DNA of 64,000 nucleotides, from the NCBI GenBank assembly GCA_003640385.1, contig RCAB01000047.1, positions 1 through 64,000 of the forward strand, given 5' to 3'. The first letter of the stretch is position 1. Each line of letters starts with the position of its first letter. The DNA comes from Setaria digitata (lineage: Eukaryota > Nematoda > Chromadorea > Rhabditida > Setariidae). Positions 37,480-59,994 of this stretch are shown piece by piece. The position numbers were made by a program, and so were the translations under genes. The notes beneath the pieces were generated by a model. It saw only the letters and a program-made list of their open reading frames with translations, searched no databases and was not told the DNA's origin.

Positions 37480-40330
37480 TTGGAAGGAAAGATCTGTTCT
37501 TTTTCTGCCTCTCAGAAACTTTGCTATCGATGCTTTTCAAGAATTTATCGGATTTCGAAATACGGTTTTCCGTATTATAGGAACTAGCAAATAAATCCCA
37601 TGTTGACAAAAATATCTAGATTTCTCGATTAACAGACATTTGTTTGAGCCTGGTTATAATAATTTCAAATTCCGGTGCATAGCAAACATAGAATAATTTA
37701 AAATTGCGATTACTTTTGCACGGACTTTATGGATTAATTTAGATGAGCTAAGTTAACTTCCATTCTCATTTATTAAAAAATAAGTTAATCTAATATCAGA
37801 AGCAGAAAGTATATTTGCTTGTTACGTTGACTAGGATATGACATCGTAGCACACTTTCTTCTCTCATTTGAATTCCGTTTTTAATTTCTTTTAAATAACC
37901 ACCTTATCAGTTTTCTTTCTTCATGTCTAACCAAATCAGCCTTTTCAAAACCAAGCATTTTCCCCAATTTTTTTTTTAATTTGTTTTCCAATTCTTCAAA
38001 TAATATCGTAAAACCAATTTTTCTTCCAACTATTCAGAAATCTTGTACTATATTATTGGCTAATTGAAGGAAAAATACGAGTATTTTAAGCATCTGTTTC
38101 AAATGGCAAATTGGAAGAAAAAAATACAATTCGATAATATCCTCATTTCCAAGTCAAAATTCACAGCTGTGTCATCTGGTTATAAAATTTTAGAAAAAAA
38201 AAAAAGAGTTAAGAAGTTCGGAATACTTTTTTTCAACTTTACTGCTAAAGAGATTCCCAGTCTTTAGCAAAAAAAAAAAAAGCGTCGGATGTTAAAATTT
38301 TTGACGAGATCTGATGAATAATTCAAATTTGCACTTATTAGTAAAAAGAAATGGAAATTTTCTTTTCTGCTTATTTATTAACAGAACAAGTAATTAATCG
38401 TTGAGGAAGAAAAAAAAAAACTTGTTTTTCAATTATAAATTGTTAATAAATCTTGACACAAGTGCATGAGCATATGGAAAAATTAAATAGCCATCTCTTC
38501 CTGTTCGCTTCCCTCATGTCACTTCGTTTCCCTTTTAACCTCCCATCTTCTTGGCCTTAAAATTTGATAAAACTCTCCCTCATTCACTGATTTCTTTTGT
38601 TTTTCAATGCTGTAATTTACTCTCACTTATTCTAATAGCTTGTAATAGTTTTTTCATTTTTTTGACATCTACAGCCTAAAGTTTGATTAGATATTCATGT
38701 TTTTGAATCATTCAAAAAAATTGTAAGAGTAGTCGGTCGTATTTTCACTCTGAAAAATTAAATTTTGGAAGAGTATGGAGTTCTTTCTAGTATTTTCACA
38801 AAAATCTTAAGTAGTAAGTTACATCAGGAAGCAATACCGACTGAGAGGTTAGTAGTCAGTTTTCTATCGGAAAAAAAAAAAACAAATGTATGTTTTTGTT
38901 TTCGGTTTGATCATAAAAAAAAGGCATTGTATGGGCCTTTTGTGATAATCTACTAGTTTTTGATGATAAGAAATATAGCTTAAAGTCTCATATCAATTCC
39001 ACAATTTTGACATCCAAACAATTCAAAATCTTTGGGAAGAATTTTTCCTTTTTCAACTTCTTTTAAGCAATTAGAGGTGAAACAATTTAGCTTTCCAACC
39101 CCTTTAAATCTTGTGCAACTTTTTTTGCATCCTTTTGTTTTGTAACTTTATGCTACAAGAACTTTTTGCAATTTTAATTGGAGATGATAAGTTGACAAAG
39201 CTGAATTACGCAAATTCATTTTCTCACGAAATCTTGCTCCATTGTGATAAAAATATAATCAGTTGTTGTTTGGTAAGATATTAGATTGTCAGAAGTTCAT
39301 TTTCTATGAAAAAGCCTTTTATCTTGATAGGCTCAGGCAGGACTGATAAGCAATAATTCATTACAGTATTTTGATGCTGTAAAATTTTCACGCCATATTT
39401 GAGTGGAATAATTTGAGATTTATATCCTGATATACTAGACACTTTGCAGATCTAATCGGCGTTACTTGCAAGATTTTTTAAGTTTTATTGGGGCAACTCG
39501 AGAACAAAAATCAATGAAATGTTCTTCATGATTCATCTTCTTTGGGGCACTGTGTAATTATTATCAGATAGCTACTTGTGGTTATAAATAAACTTCTGAA
39601 ATTTACAAAATAGGTGCTAGATTTCTTCGCTTCAGATTATTTATATCTGAGAATCAGCGGAACCGCGGGATAGCTGCTTGCTTATTACTTGATCTCATTA
39701 TTTTCAAATCTTTAGTACGATATTTGCAGCAAATAACTATTGTAATTTGAACTTTCAAAAAAACATCACTAGCAGCTGCGTCCCAAAAGTGGATAAAAAT
39801 AGTGAATATTTGGCTTAAATATTCTAATTGCTCGAAAATTTAGATATCAATCAGATAGAGATAGCATTTTCGTACTTGACCAAACAATGAGAATATTATT
39901 TATTGCTCTCGAAGTTAGTTTAAATCTTAATTCAATTAATAGCATTTGATAACTTGGCGAATTAAATTTAAACCATGTTACTATCTTCAAAATTCTAATG
40001 CTTCTTCAGGTGTAATATTTAATTCTATCCAATTGATGGTGATCACTATTTACTTTAAAATTAATGAATTCGTATATTTATGTGTCTATTTATTTATTTA
40101 AAATTTACTCATTCATCTAATTAATTAAATTATTCATTTATTTATTTCATATACAGTAAAATAAGAATAAGGCCATAGCAGCAGCGTTAACGCAATAATA
40201 AAATGCATTGCTATCACTGAGGAAGTTTAATAAGATTGCATTCAAATGAGCCAAGTTCGGAACTGTGGACGATGTTGACCATTTCCTAATGGTTTTATGA
40301 TAATTACATCCATTTGCTAGTGCGAGCATA
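37480..40330. other. Gene-free AT-rich interval
   Basis: Homopolymer-rich intergenic DNA after the mariner relic. No coding exon, RNA gene or terminal repeat could be supported. Confidence 0.5.
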
Positions 40331-40331
40331 C

Positions 40332-40604
40332 TCATTTCAAAAATAGCTTCCTTATGGATGTATAATTAAGATTGATATCCATGCCAGCATTCGGTGTGAA
40401 AGCTTTCACTAGAGCCTTCCCGTTCTAGAAAATTGATTATCTAAAAATTCGCCATCCAAATTGCTTCCAATTAAAAGTATTACTTACAGCCATTCTGTAT
40501 TCCGGATAAATATTACCTATGATTGAGAGGACCAATTTATTGCTGCCAGGTTCGTGACATTTCAGTACTTCACGAATGACTCGATACCTCCTTGTCCGAC
40601 CCAT
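40332..40604 (-). CDS. Candidate two-exon small gene, unknown product
   Basis: Two - strand exons join in phase: 40615-40488 (CDS from the ATG at 40604) and 40424-40332, ending in TGA. Splice signals are strong: acceptor CTATTCAG at 40616-40623, donor GCT|GTAAGTAA, acceptor TTTTCTAG at 40425-40432. The other frames and strand of the first exon are closed by stops. The 69-residue product starts MGRTRRYRVIREVLK, is basic, contains one Cys and has no signal peptide or helix; it ends in KLFLK. The first exon is also open 11 bases upstream of the ATG, so it could be internal to a longer gene whose other exons I did not find. Function unknown. Confidence 0.35.
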
Positions 40605-40745
40605 TATTGCTTGTTCTGAATAGAAATAACCTAGGATATCGCATTAAAAATACACTATAAATATTTCTTACACTTAATGATATATATACATGAAAAACCA
40701 AATAGCTGCTTCCATTAATATTTATTATTACAACTACCGTAGCAA

Positions 40746-40748
<3 letters not shown>

Positions 40749-40796
<48 letters not shown>
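40749..40796. repeat. (TTA/ATT)n trinucleotide microsatellite
   Basis: About 16 tandem copies of a TTA-type triplet. On the - strand it reads as a polyasparagine tract, giving a spurious open frame. Likely polymorphic in length. Confidence 0.95.
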
Positions 40797-41112
40797 CAAC
40801 CATTATTATCATTACTAATTACTAAAATTTTATATTCGTCTAACTGCTTAACCGTAACGACTGTCTCGGCCAAATTTTATTGACAAAATATGGGCAAACA
40901 TCAAGATATAATTAAAATCAGTAGCACGAAATAACATGTGTTGTATCCGATTAAATGTAAAATTTCTTCTCCAAATTGACTAAACAAAAGGAGGCTGTGG
41001 TTGATTTATAAATCACTAATAGCAAGCTGCATCGTTATCACTCTTTTTCCATTATCAGTGTCGCCAATGTTATCGTAGTTCAATTTCGTATCATTCATCA
41101 CTAGTTTGATGG

Positions 41113-41140
41113 TAAATAAATAAATAAATAAATAAATAAT
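41113..41140. repeat. (AAAT)n tetranucleotide repeat
   Basis: Seven near-perfect tandem copies of an AAAT unit in intergenic DNA. Confidence 0.9.
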
Positions 41141-41149
41141 TATTTTTCC

Positions 41150-43710
41150 GGATGGTTGCTTATCTATCGTAGTGTATAGCTATCTATCGTCTATACAGCA
41201 AACATGGCCATTTAAAAGTAAACAATTTTCCTATGCCTAGAAAGTGCGCGGCTTGGTCTTATTTTAAAATGATCCTAAAATGATCAAATCATTTCACATT
41301 CTACTTCTGCGCTTCCCATTCTTTCCAAATTTTCAAAGAAATAAACTTTACACAGCTTCTTTTGAGTATTACTTTGGTCCAAGTCAAACTTCAACAAGCT
41401 ACTACCGCTGACTGAAAGAGCTACTGATGAGCGCTCATCTGAATGATGTCAGTCCCGAATTCTATCGTTTTTTCGATGATACTTATTGATTAAAGATTAT
41501 TTTGAATAGCATTTGGGTAAGCACATATGGCTTATATACATTTCACAAAATCTACATCTATTCATTCATTCGGATTACAAAGTCTTTTTTTACACTATTC
41601 CATTTTTTATCACTTAAAAAAAATTTTACCGCCATTTTGTTGAAGAAATTCAGAATTTAATTGAAATTGTAATTTCAATCTTCCTTAATTATTCAGCTTT
41701 CATTTCCATTAATTAATTAATTAATATCGAAGTGTCATATCATATTCATTGAATGTTGCTCTTTCGATATGATGTATGTCATTAAATATAAATTAAATTT
41801 TTATGAATATTAATTACTTATAACGACTTGACTTTCCTGGCTGATAAAAACGTTTTATTTTCTCACTCTGATCAAATTTCTCGATCTGATTGGAACTTCT
41901 GAAGGATTCTAAAGGATTACATTTTGTGTCAAAATAAAATTTGAATTCGTAATACTGCCAGCTTTAAGAGCAGTCTTGAACTGAGTAGTTGAACTGGATT
42001 CACTGATTTCTATTTCAAATCTTATTATTTAATTTTCCTGTTTGGAAGCAACTTTTTTAATTCCTACAAATAAAAATGCGATACATAGAAAATGTTCGAC
42101 ATGCACTGTAGTGGTCGCCACTGTTAATTGGCACTTTTGCTGAATTTGCAAAATGTCGAACTTCTCATAAATTCAAAATATTTTTGCTTTTATGATTTTC
42201 TTTGTGTTACGTGTTGAAATTAGAATTAATTATTTATTGCTTTGAAAAAAATGTATAATTTTTAGCCAACTGTAGTAATTTTTTATGACTTTCAAGGAGT
42301 TTTTCAGCTAAACTTCTTGGAGTAATGAGGAGAAAATTATTCCAAAATGTGTTACTGAATGCAATAGTTTCATTATGATTTGTTATGACTTCTTGATAGA
42401 AACGCGTCTTAAGCTTAATAATTCTCTTTCTTGAGATGTACCCTAGCAAATATTGCAATTAATTTAACATATCTCCGTGTAATGATTTTTTCCTCTCCAT
42501 TGTTTCAATTGATTTTTATCAAACATTAATTATTGTAATTAGTTTATCCTGCCATAAAGTAGAACATTCACTTCTTGCTGCTAGCATTGAAATTCCTATT
42601 TATATTGGATGGCATCCATAATTCGTTCTCTGGAAATTGTTTCAATTGCTTATAATGTTCCTGTGAAAATTTTTGCATTAATCAGTTCAAAGTCATCATG
42701 GATTGATGGCGTGATTACAACTTTTAATTTCAAAAATGGCCAAGGTCTTAGCTAATATCGTTAGCATGAACTGAAATGGTAACGATTCCGATCTAAAATC
42801 AGTGTCGATTGGAAATAGGCTATTAAGAGCAAATGAACAGCTTGTTGAGATAACAGCATAAGATTCAATAATTTGCATTATCTAAAAATATATTTATCCA
42901 TTCATCATTTATGAGTTAAATGAAATGAATTGAATTTCTTTTTTTAATGAATATGTAGCTGATTTCCATATCATTCGACTAATTTCTTTTTTCATCAGAT
43001 TTCTAAAAATAATCAATCTAAAAGGATATGCTAAATAACTAATCTATAAGCTTTCACCACTATTTGGAAAATATATAAGCGGCGAACAAATGTGTTAAAA
43101 TTAGTTCTAAAAAATGTTAACGTAGAAATATAATCATGAGTTGGGAAGGATTAGACGGACAACCATTGAACTATACAATTAAAATAGCTTCAGCATGATC
43201 GCATTCAGTGCTAATTGATAGAATAACAAATTAGGTGTTGTTACGGCTTATATCAATCAATCACATAAGAGTTTTCTTTTTCATTTCAATAGTTTCTGTT
43301 CGCTGAACTGTTTTAGTGCCAAAAAATTCAACTGCAAATGAATGTGAGTGAATGTATTTTGGTTATAAATATATATTGAGCTTGCAGTGAATTCTCGAAT
43401 TCTGATCATTTCTTAGCAGAATGCATTGTAATCTTTGAAACTTCAAGCATGAAAACACGAATTTTTAAAAATCAATTTCAGCTATAAGTAAGTATACTGT
43501 GACGAAAAATAGAGAATTGAACTCAATCAAAACATTTCGTGATAGTTGCATTGATTTAAGAAGGTAATGAAAGTTCAGTTTGGTGGTTTAACAAAAATGT
43601 TCTAGCTAATCTCCCTCTAAATATTCGCATTGCTGATTGATCTTATAATTATTGTGCCTATGATGACATTCATTGAATTTCTTGAAATAAAGTTGAAAAG
43701 TATATCTATT
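41150..43710. other. Gene-free AT-rich interval
   Basis: AT-rich DNA with short open frames on the - strand (for example 42234-42458) that lack convincing splice partners or motifs. No gene is supported here. Confidence 0.45.
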
Positions 43711-43719
43711 ACAATAATG

Positions 43720-43935
43720 TTACTTTAAATAAAACTGGATTAAGTTATGCATCATTTGGATAATTATCAGCTTTTGTATAAGTTCCTTCCGATCAGTATC
43801 GGCATGATCTCTTTTATTAGTATTGATACAATTATATTCGTTTTCCTTCCGCTTGATCGTTTCACAGCAAGCCGTTTCCATTAACACAATCATCAATGAT
43901 AGCATCGTTAGTCTAATTACTGGTACCAGTACCAT
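43720..43935 (-). CDS. Candidate small secreted peptide precursor
   Basis: A single open frame of 71 codons with a precursor-like layout: a hydrophobic signal-peptide-like start (MVLVPVIRLTMLSLMIVLME), Cys-Cys, a Lys-Arg pair (TIKRKE), another Lys-Arg pair (TNKRDH) and a C-terminal helical segment of about 29 residues, rich in Ile, Leu, Gln and Met, to the stop. Cleavage at the second KR would release that segment. There is no glycine for amidation and no homology I recognise. A possible donor (AAA|GTAACA) overlaps the stop, so the frame might continue in another exon. It could equally be chance in AT-rich DNA. Confidence 0.3.
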   Translation of the reverse strand: MVLVPVIRLTMLSLMIVLMETACCETIKRKENEYNCINTNKRDHADTDRKELIQKLIIIQMMHNLIQFYLK

Positions 43936-46900
43936 TGCATTTTAAAAATGAAAAATCAAATAAATTTCTCAATGTATGACAACTAGACAAGTCATTTTAA
44001 TAAAAAACTAAAAGCAAAAAGACTTGGCGTGCTAAATGAAATGGAATTTATAACATAAAGTGTCGAAATTTTTTTTTTTAGACGCATCCTTTCGCTTTTA
44101 GTTCTTTTGGTATAAAAATTTAGCGAAAGGGCTACTTATTGGCTCATTTGTACGGATTTGAAATCGTTCCAAGTGGTATCCACGATGCTTTGTTTCATTC
44201 TTCTTCATTACTCTTTATTCTTCATTGCCTTTCATTTGTAACTTGAATTTTTAATTTTTTTAACTCAAATATTGCTAGTACTGTTTACAATATGTTTTTT
44301 TACCTTTAGTTCAAAGTTCATCGATAACGTTGCAGTGGTCGTCTATTCTAACTTATTTTAAGTTTGATCATAGATTTAGATGTTGCAGCCGTAACCATAG
44401 TATCGTGGTTTCAAATAATTAAGTTACATTTGTGTTTAATTTCTGGATGCGTGGAGAAATACAATTAAAAATCAAATTTAGATATAAGCATTTATGAATG
44501 CCACAGAATATAACAATTTATTTATCGGATTTTCTCCATTCCATTTCTTCTTTCAGTCTTATTTTGTAAAAGATAGAAATTATTCTCTGCCAGTTTTACT
44601 CTGGTCAATATGATTAGATTGAGGAAAATGAACTAATAAAAGTTATTTAGTTTCAGTATTTACCGCGAATTTTTGTTTTTGTTCTTTTTTTTTTAAGGAT
44701 AAATTAAGTACTTAATATGTTTGACTTATATCACAAATTTTGTTGGAGCACTTGCTTGAACTTCGAAATTGTCTATTTCTAAGTGAGAATTGCGCCTGCT
44801 TTGAACTTAAGTGTTTTTTTATTTTCAAAGTGTTTTTTATTTTCGTGAAAAAAAAGATATAGTATTGTTATTTTTTACTCAAAAGAAGCAATGAAATGAC
44901 AGGATCGATTTAGCCGATGATTATTCCTCTTCCCGTCATCCTTGGAGAGTCCTTCACGACATCCATAAGTGTTCCGTAGCCGTTCCCATTCAGTTTCTAT
45001 TTTTTATTGGTTGCAGCATAATTCAGTTTCTATGATACCCACCACTATTTTATTTATGAACACGGTTAAATTTTCCTTTTTTTACCTGTTTTTTTTTTCT
45101 CCCCTATCTTAACACACCTTTAAAAAACTAACACTTTCCTGGGAAACACGTGAGCTGTTTTTGGCCAAAAATAAGCCTACTTACTTACTTAGCAGATAGA
45201 CGGAAGGGAAATATGGATTTCAATAAACATTGTCCAAAATAAAACAGCTGGTTAGGTATTTGCTTATGCTTTAAAGAGTTTAGGATATTGTTAGGATCAT
45301 TAGCAGAAACAAATATTGTGGCACAAATGCGCAACAATAGACGATCAGTAATTATTGGTAAGATGTGTTAATGAATGGTCCTGCAGAAAATGTCGGATGC
45401 CACTTTAACCGAATGTTTTAAATCAGTTTCTATTCAGGCTTCTTATTTCCAATTTCTCCTTTCTCTCCATCTCCGAGTTTTTGTACCGATGGCAATTATC
45501 ATTTATTTACCCAATTCTATTCATTCATGCCAACATTTGCATTTGTTTGGAAAAAAAAGGAAGCGATATTTGATTGGTATATATGCGACACCTCATAAAT
45601 GGCATAATTAGCGGAGCATAATACAAGGAATATAATGTTTAATAATGCTTTATTGATTAATATTTATTTCGAAGAAGGTGTGAATTATAACGATTTCTCT
45701 TTTATGATAGCCATTTTTTTCTTTTCATTTATTTATTATTTTTGCTACCGAAAAAACAGAAGTGAAACAAAAATATAGTTGTTTGACCAGTTCCAAAGCA
45801 TCAACTCTTTCCTGAAAATAGTGATAAGCTCTCAAAATTAACATTCCTTCATTGGAGTGAAATGGTGGGTTTTTAGAAAAACGCCATAGAAAATGCAATC
45901 AATCTTTTACACATAGCCATTTCTTCCTGTCGAACATTTATTGCTTCTACAGCCTTCATCAGTTTCATCAAATTTTAAACCTTTGTCTAAAGTTAACACT
46001 TAAAAACAAATATTTTTTTCGTCATCTTAAATTATTCATTTTGCAACATTCAGTAGTTTACTATTTTTGCTTTTTCGTATGATACAGGAGCAATTATTTT
46101 AGATGGAAAGAGATAATAGCCTATTTTGGTGGCTTACTGCAGATAAAAAAACGAAATCCATAGTTCAGTTTAAAAGTTCTTTTTCTCAAACTTTCAATTC
46201 TGAAAATATTAAAAAAAAAAAAAAAAAAAAAACACGAGACAGGTGTCAATCGTTGTTATCGTTGAGCAGGAAGAAAACTCGGTAGTTAGTTTTATTTGTA
46301 TGAGCGACGATACGAAAAGAATTGGGTAGCTGCGCTATGTCACATTGATTCATAAATAAGTAATATAAGCTTATGTTCATTTCAAGACACTTTCTACACT
46401 TTTTTACTCTATTTAAATTTTAAATTTACGATTTTCTGTGCCACTTTCACCTTTTCCACTCAATAGTACATCCAGGTGATTCTCCAAGATTACTAGTTCA
46501 CCATTAGCCAATATCCACTGGGCAATCCTCCTTTTATGCCTACATTCCACTTTTCGTTTTGAACCATAGCGTTTATAAAATATGATAACGAATTTTTTTA
46601 TTATAAATTAGTTTACTAATTACATAGAGATTTAAAGTTGAGGTTTTTTGAAAATGCAAAAACACGATTCATCATTGCTGTGACATAGGACAATTGAGTC
46701 AAAAGGCTGATTTTACAACGACTTTGAAAAATGAATTAATCGACACCAGTAATCAATTTATAACTTAATGCTACACAGTAAATATCTGTTTGAATTAGAG
46801 TCAAGGCTCGTGTTTTACTAATTAATTAGCACCTGCTACTATCGACAGTAACTGGAAACTGGAATCTTAAATTTTATTTATAAAAAAAAACGAATTATCT

Positions 46901-48970
46901 TAGAAAGCTGATCTCAAGCTGTCATCAGATCGCGTGCTTTATGCAGCCAGAGATGTGTTCGTTTATTTCTCGATTACCACGAGTATGACCCTCTCCAAGA
47001 TTTATGCTTTATTTTTCAAAAAAAAAAAAAAAAAGAAAGGAAGAAAAGAAAACAAAGCTTAGCTCAGAATTTAGTGACAAAAGCAGCATATTACTATGAA
47101 ATGAACCGACCATTTTCTGTTTAATGGGTTGACAAATGAGGCATAGAAAAAGGAGCCTTAAAGATATATGTATCATCAAGATGATGGAATGGTAAGATCG
47201 GAGTGTAATGATAAAAAGAAAAATTGAAAAAATGTCCTGTTCGCCACTTTCATCTGGACTAAAAGCACGCCATCTAGAAAACTTGACATTTTTATTTATT
47301 TCTATTTAATTGAAAAATTTTCTCGTTTCGTCTTACTTTTTTTTGACGTTCTATGCGTCTTTTGCACCACGTGGTTCACTTTTTTTTTAAACTAAGAGTT
47401 ATAAATATTAAATTTATAAAATCAAAAGGAAAAAGTATAAAACATGCAGAAATAAAATAAGTACAAATGTTTTAAATCTGTCAAATCCACATTCGCTCAT
47501 TCTAAATGGTGCACTTTCAGTTCATGTTCAGATTTTGTCTAGCTGAGTTCGATTCACATTAATTCAGTCTAGGTCAGTTTAATTCAAGTTAGTTCGGTTT
47601 TCCTTGCATACTGCTTCAAGCCAGGAAGTATCAGTGCAGTCAACGATCAATTATTTAAAGTATGCAGCCCTATCTTTAAACAAATCGTCTCGCCTTTACT
47701 GGGAACCAACTCTTCTTACGGAAACCAACAGATAATCATTTTTGACACCGTCCACGATTCCAGGTCTTACAACAAGCCACTAGGGAATTTAGCACCCAAA
47801 AAACTTTCCTGCTTGCTGATTTTTTCTCTTTTTGGGATGAAGTAATTAACAAGAGCCTCAGATATGCAGTACAGAGATGGAGACATTTCATTTTTTTCGT
47901 CAGTCTTTACGGCTTATCCCAGTTTAGTCTGTTATCAGTCCACTTATCGACCTATCTTTCTTCCTATATTCAGAAAGGTAAACGTGATTGTCAACGTGAT
48001 ATCTTTGCTAAAATCGTGATATTGATATCGTGATAATTCACTTCTATTTATTTCTTTTGGCAAAGAAATTTTTGAACAAAACAGTCTCCATATTAGCAAT
48101 TCAAATAAAAAGAAAAAATGTGTAAAATTCGAATCAAACAACTGGGAAATAAGTAATATTTCTTTGTGAAATTTAATAGATCCTCCTGGTTATAAAAATT
48201 TTTTTCTTCTCGTTTTTCTCTCGTTTCTCTTAAGATAGGTAAATTCCGACCAGCATATGGGAACAGTTCGTTTAGATTTTTTAAGTAACTAGTAGCTGAC
48301 GAATGTTGTAAGAAATCCAGAAATAGGTGGCTAAGTGGACGGATTAGCGTTTGGCAATTCAAGCTTCCAGTTATTAGATAGATCATGCATAGACGTCCAA
48401 TTATGATTATTTGTTGGACACGTAATGCGTGTACGTATGATTACGTCCGTATGAATATCACATTTTGCAGCTAATTTTTTTTTTCTTGTTTTGGTGTTTT
48501 CCCTTTTTTAAAAGGTTAATAAAATTAAACGAACGATTAGTTGCGGTTGATGTTTGACCTGCTGCATAGAAAAGGAATATTTCCTGTTGCCAATGGAAAA
48601 ATTATTTGAAATATTCGAAAGCAAATATGATTGTTGCTGAATAGTTCAAATTTAGCACTGAAAAAACACTGCTCCAAGAATAGTTCCGAAGATGGAACTT
48701 GTAGAGTACAGAAAAGACTCAGCCACATTTGTTACTTTTCTGATCGAAATATTCTTTGATGGAATGGAAAGAAATATCAGTGTGACATCTTCAGCGACAA
48801 CGTTGATGGGATACCAAAATGTCCTCAGCAACGACTGCAGTATTACCATCACTGATATTTGTTATCATTATCATATCACTTGAGCCTTTTTGCAATTTTC
48901 CTATTATCGATGAAGTTTTTTGTGTTTTCTAAGAAAAAAAACCATGCAATATTAAAGAAGTTAAAGCACT
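43936..48970. other. Gene-free AT-rich interval upstream of the innexin gene
   Basis: No gene recognised. It contains poly(A) runs (near 46210 and 47021), a patch at about 47517-47610 with recurring CAGTT / AGTTCG-type words, and overlapping short open frames near 48093-48386 and 48652-48883 that I could not connect to the exon at 48981. It may hold promoter and 5' exons of the long innexin transcript. Confidence 0.45.
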
Positions 48971-48980
48971 AAACATTCAG

Positions 48981-58551
<9,571 letters not shown>

Positions 58552-58877
58552 TTGTTTCCATTAATTTTGGCAGTTCTAAGGTTTGTTCAGTTTTGTTTTT
58601 GCCGTAACGAAAAGTAGTTGTTATAAAAATTCAACAGAAGTTTTGAAAATCTAGTATTCAAAAAATTTGATTCCATTGCCTGACAGCGATAAGAAAAATT
58701 ATTTGTCCACTTTCTTCTTTTTTCCTCCTGTTTTTGAGGCATATTTACCAAACAGCTTTTCATATTTTTGTTTGTTTGGAGAATAAATGCAATTTCGTAA
58801 AATTTGTCATTTTTCAACTTCTTCCGTACTATTCTCGATGATTAATAAAGTTTCCGGTGAGAATTTTTCATTTTCAC

Positions 58878-59105
58878 TCATAGACAAGAACTTTCTTTTT
58901 TAATTTTTGCAAAATATGGCGCTTCTTCTAACTTTATAAATTACGCCATTAACTTATTGTTAATTCCTGCTTAGCCACTACAAAATGTCTTACCTGTTCC
59001 AATTCGATCGATGACGTCTTGCAGTTTCGGATGTTTTTGAATGAATTTTATTGCTAAATCAGGAAATTTTGAATAATTCATGTAGATATAATCAACTTTT
59101 TCCAT
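58878..59105 (-). CDS. Candidate two-exon small gene antisense to the innexin 3' flank
   Basis: Exon 1 is 59105-58994, ATG to donor ACAG|GTAAGA. Exon 2 is 58927-58878, behind acceptor AAAGTTAG, ending in TGA. They join in phase 1 across a 66-base intron. The 53-residue product starts MEKVDYIYMNYSKFPDLAIK and continues with a charged helix (FIQKHPKLQDVIDRIG) before EEAPYFAKIKKESSCL. There is no signal peptide or membrane helix. An in-frame TGA nine bases before the ATG supports this start. The gene begins 327 bases after the innexin stop on the opposite strand. I do not recognise the family, and a longer alternative structure is possible. Confidence 0.4.
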
Positions 59106-59160
59106 ATATTCCAATCAATTATCTTCTTTGAAGTCACTTTAAAATTTCATTCAATTTTAG

Positions 59161-59292
59161 CCGGCACTTTGGCGTCATTATTTACTTGGATTGAATCAGT
59201 GGATCGATCCATTTACATATTCTATTAGTAATAGAAAGAAAATACTGAGAAATTTTTGTTGTTGCGACAATAATTATCAGTAATGATAATTA
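59161..59292 (+). CDS. Unexplained terminal-type exon
   Basis: Directly after a good acceptor (TTCAATTTTAG, ending 59160) an open frame of about 40 codons runs to TAA. It encodes PALWRHYLGLNQWIDPFTYS, followed by a basic stretch and CCC (RKKILRNFCCC). The end resembles a GPCR helix 7 DPxxY motif with a Cys-rich, possibly palmitoylated helix 8, but no upstream GPCR exons exist between it and the innexin. It is in phase 0 with the innexin donor at 58140, so it could be an alternative last exon of that gene replacing 58477-58551. Either reading is speculative. Confidence 0.3.
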
Positions 59293-59578
59293 TAGTGATA
59301 TAATAACAGTAGTAGTAATAAAGATCGATTAATGACAGACTGTATTGCAATAATCATTGTTAATTTGCTACCGCTATTATTGTTCGCTGTCCTTTCTAAT
59401 AACTATTATTTAATGATCAATCCCATTAGCGTAGCTTATTTATTGATACTCTTTATAGTTTTTGTTTTTTACCTGAGCTGCTACTCTCTACTGCAAAAAT
59501 TTCTGAAGCTCAAATAAAAACACTGCCAGATCTCATAATGAATTGTATGGTACTGTTGTTGAGTGTTGTCATGTAGCC

Positions 59579-59665
59579 TCATATGTGAGCAACGTTGACA
59601 ACTCGGGCTTTTAAAGCTTGAGCTCCAGTAAAGTAGCTGAAAAGGAGAAATGTTAGTAAATTCAT
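59579..59665 (-). CDS. Candidate signal-peptide mini-ORF
   Basis: Behind a strong acceptor (AAGTTTTCAG) four bases upstream, an ATG opens a 28-codon frame that reads like a classical signal peptide (MNLLTFLLFSYFTGAQA) with a probable cleavage after Ala, then a short tail to TGA. As an independent gene it would be tiny. Alternatively the exon is the phase-2 continuation of an upstream - strand open frame (60288-59996, donor CC|GTAAGA), giving a protein with a C-terminal hydrophobic segment. Neither is proven. Confidence 0.25.
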   Translation of the reverse strand: MNLLTFLLFSYFTGAQALKARVVNVAHI

Positions 59666-59994
59666 AGAACTGAAAACTTTTCAAACCAATTTAACAAACG
59701 TGAATTGGAAATTGGAACTTGGGAGCAAATTGTTTTAGTAATAAACTTAAATGGCTTTGTTGTATTAGATGGAATGAAATTTGTTAATTGAGAAAAAAGT
59801 TGAACATAAAATGAGGCTACTGTTAGTCTTGATAACAGCACGAAGTGTTGAGGTATTTTATGTAACTGTGCACACCATCTTATCATTAGCAAAAATTTTA
59901 TTAGCTTTAGTCTGAATTATTATCCCTAAAAATTACTAATCTTGCAGATGTTATTAATGATGCTATAGATTGAAAAGGAACTGGTAATAATATC

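Noticed and set aside
40488..40615. Possible TRPM-type domain
   Set aside because: Only a vague likeness around KLVLSIIGN; no family motif or further exons.
40570..40812. Polyasparagine protein on the - strand
   Set aside because: It is the TTA microsatellite read as codons, and it overlaps the better-supported frame of the 40615-40488 exon.
43720..43800. Resemblance of a QMMHNL stretch to parathyroid hormone (QLMHNL)
   Set aside because: The match is too short, the rest does not align, and nematodes are not known to have this hormone.
59662..59892. 76-codon - strand open frame
   Set aside because: It stops just before the acceptor of the mini-exon and has no splice partner or motif; it looks like intron between the neighbouring candidate exons.
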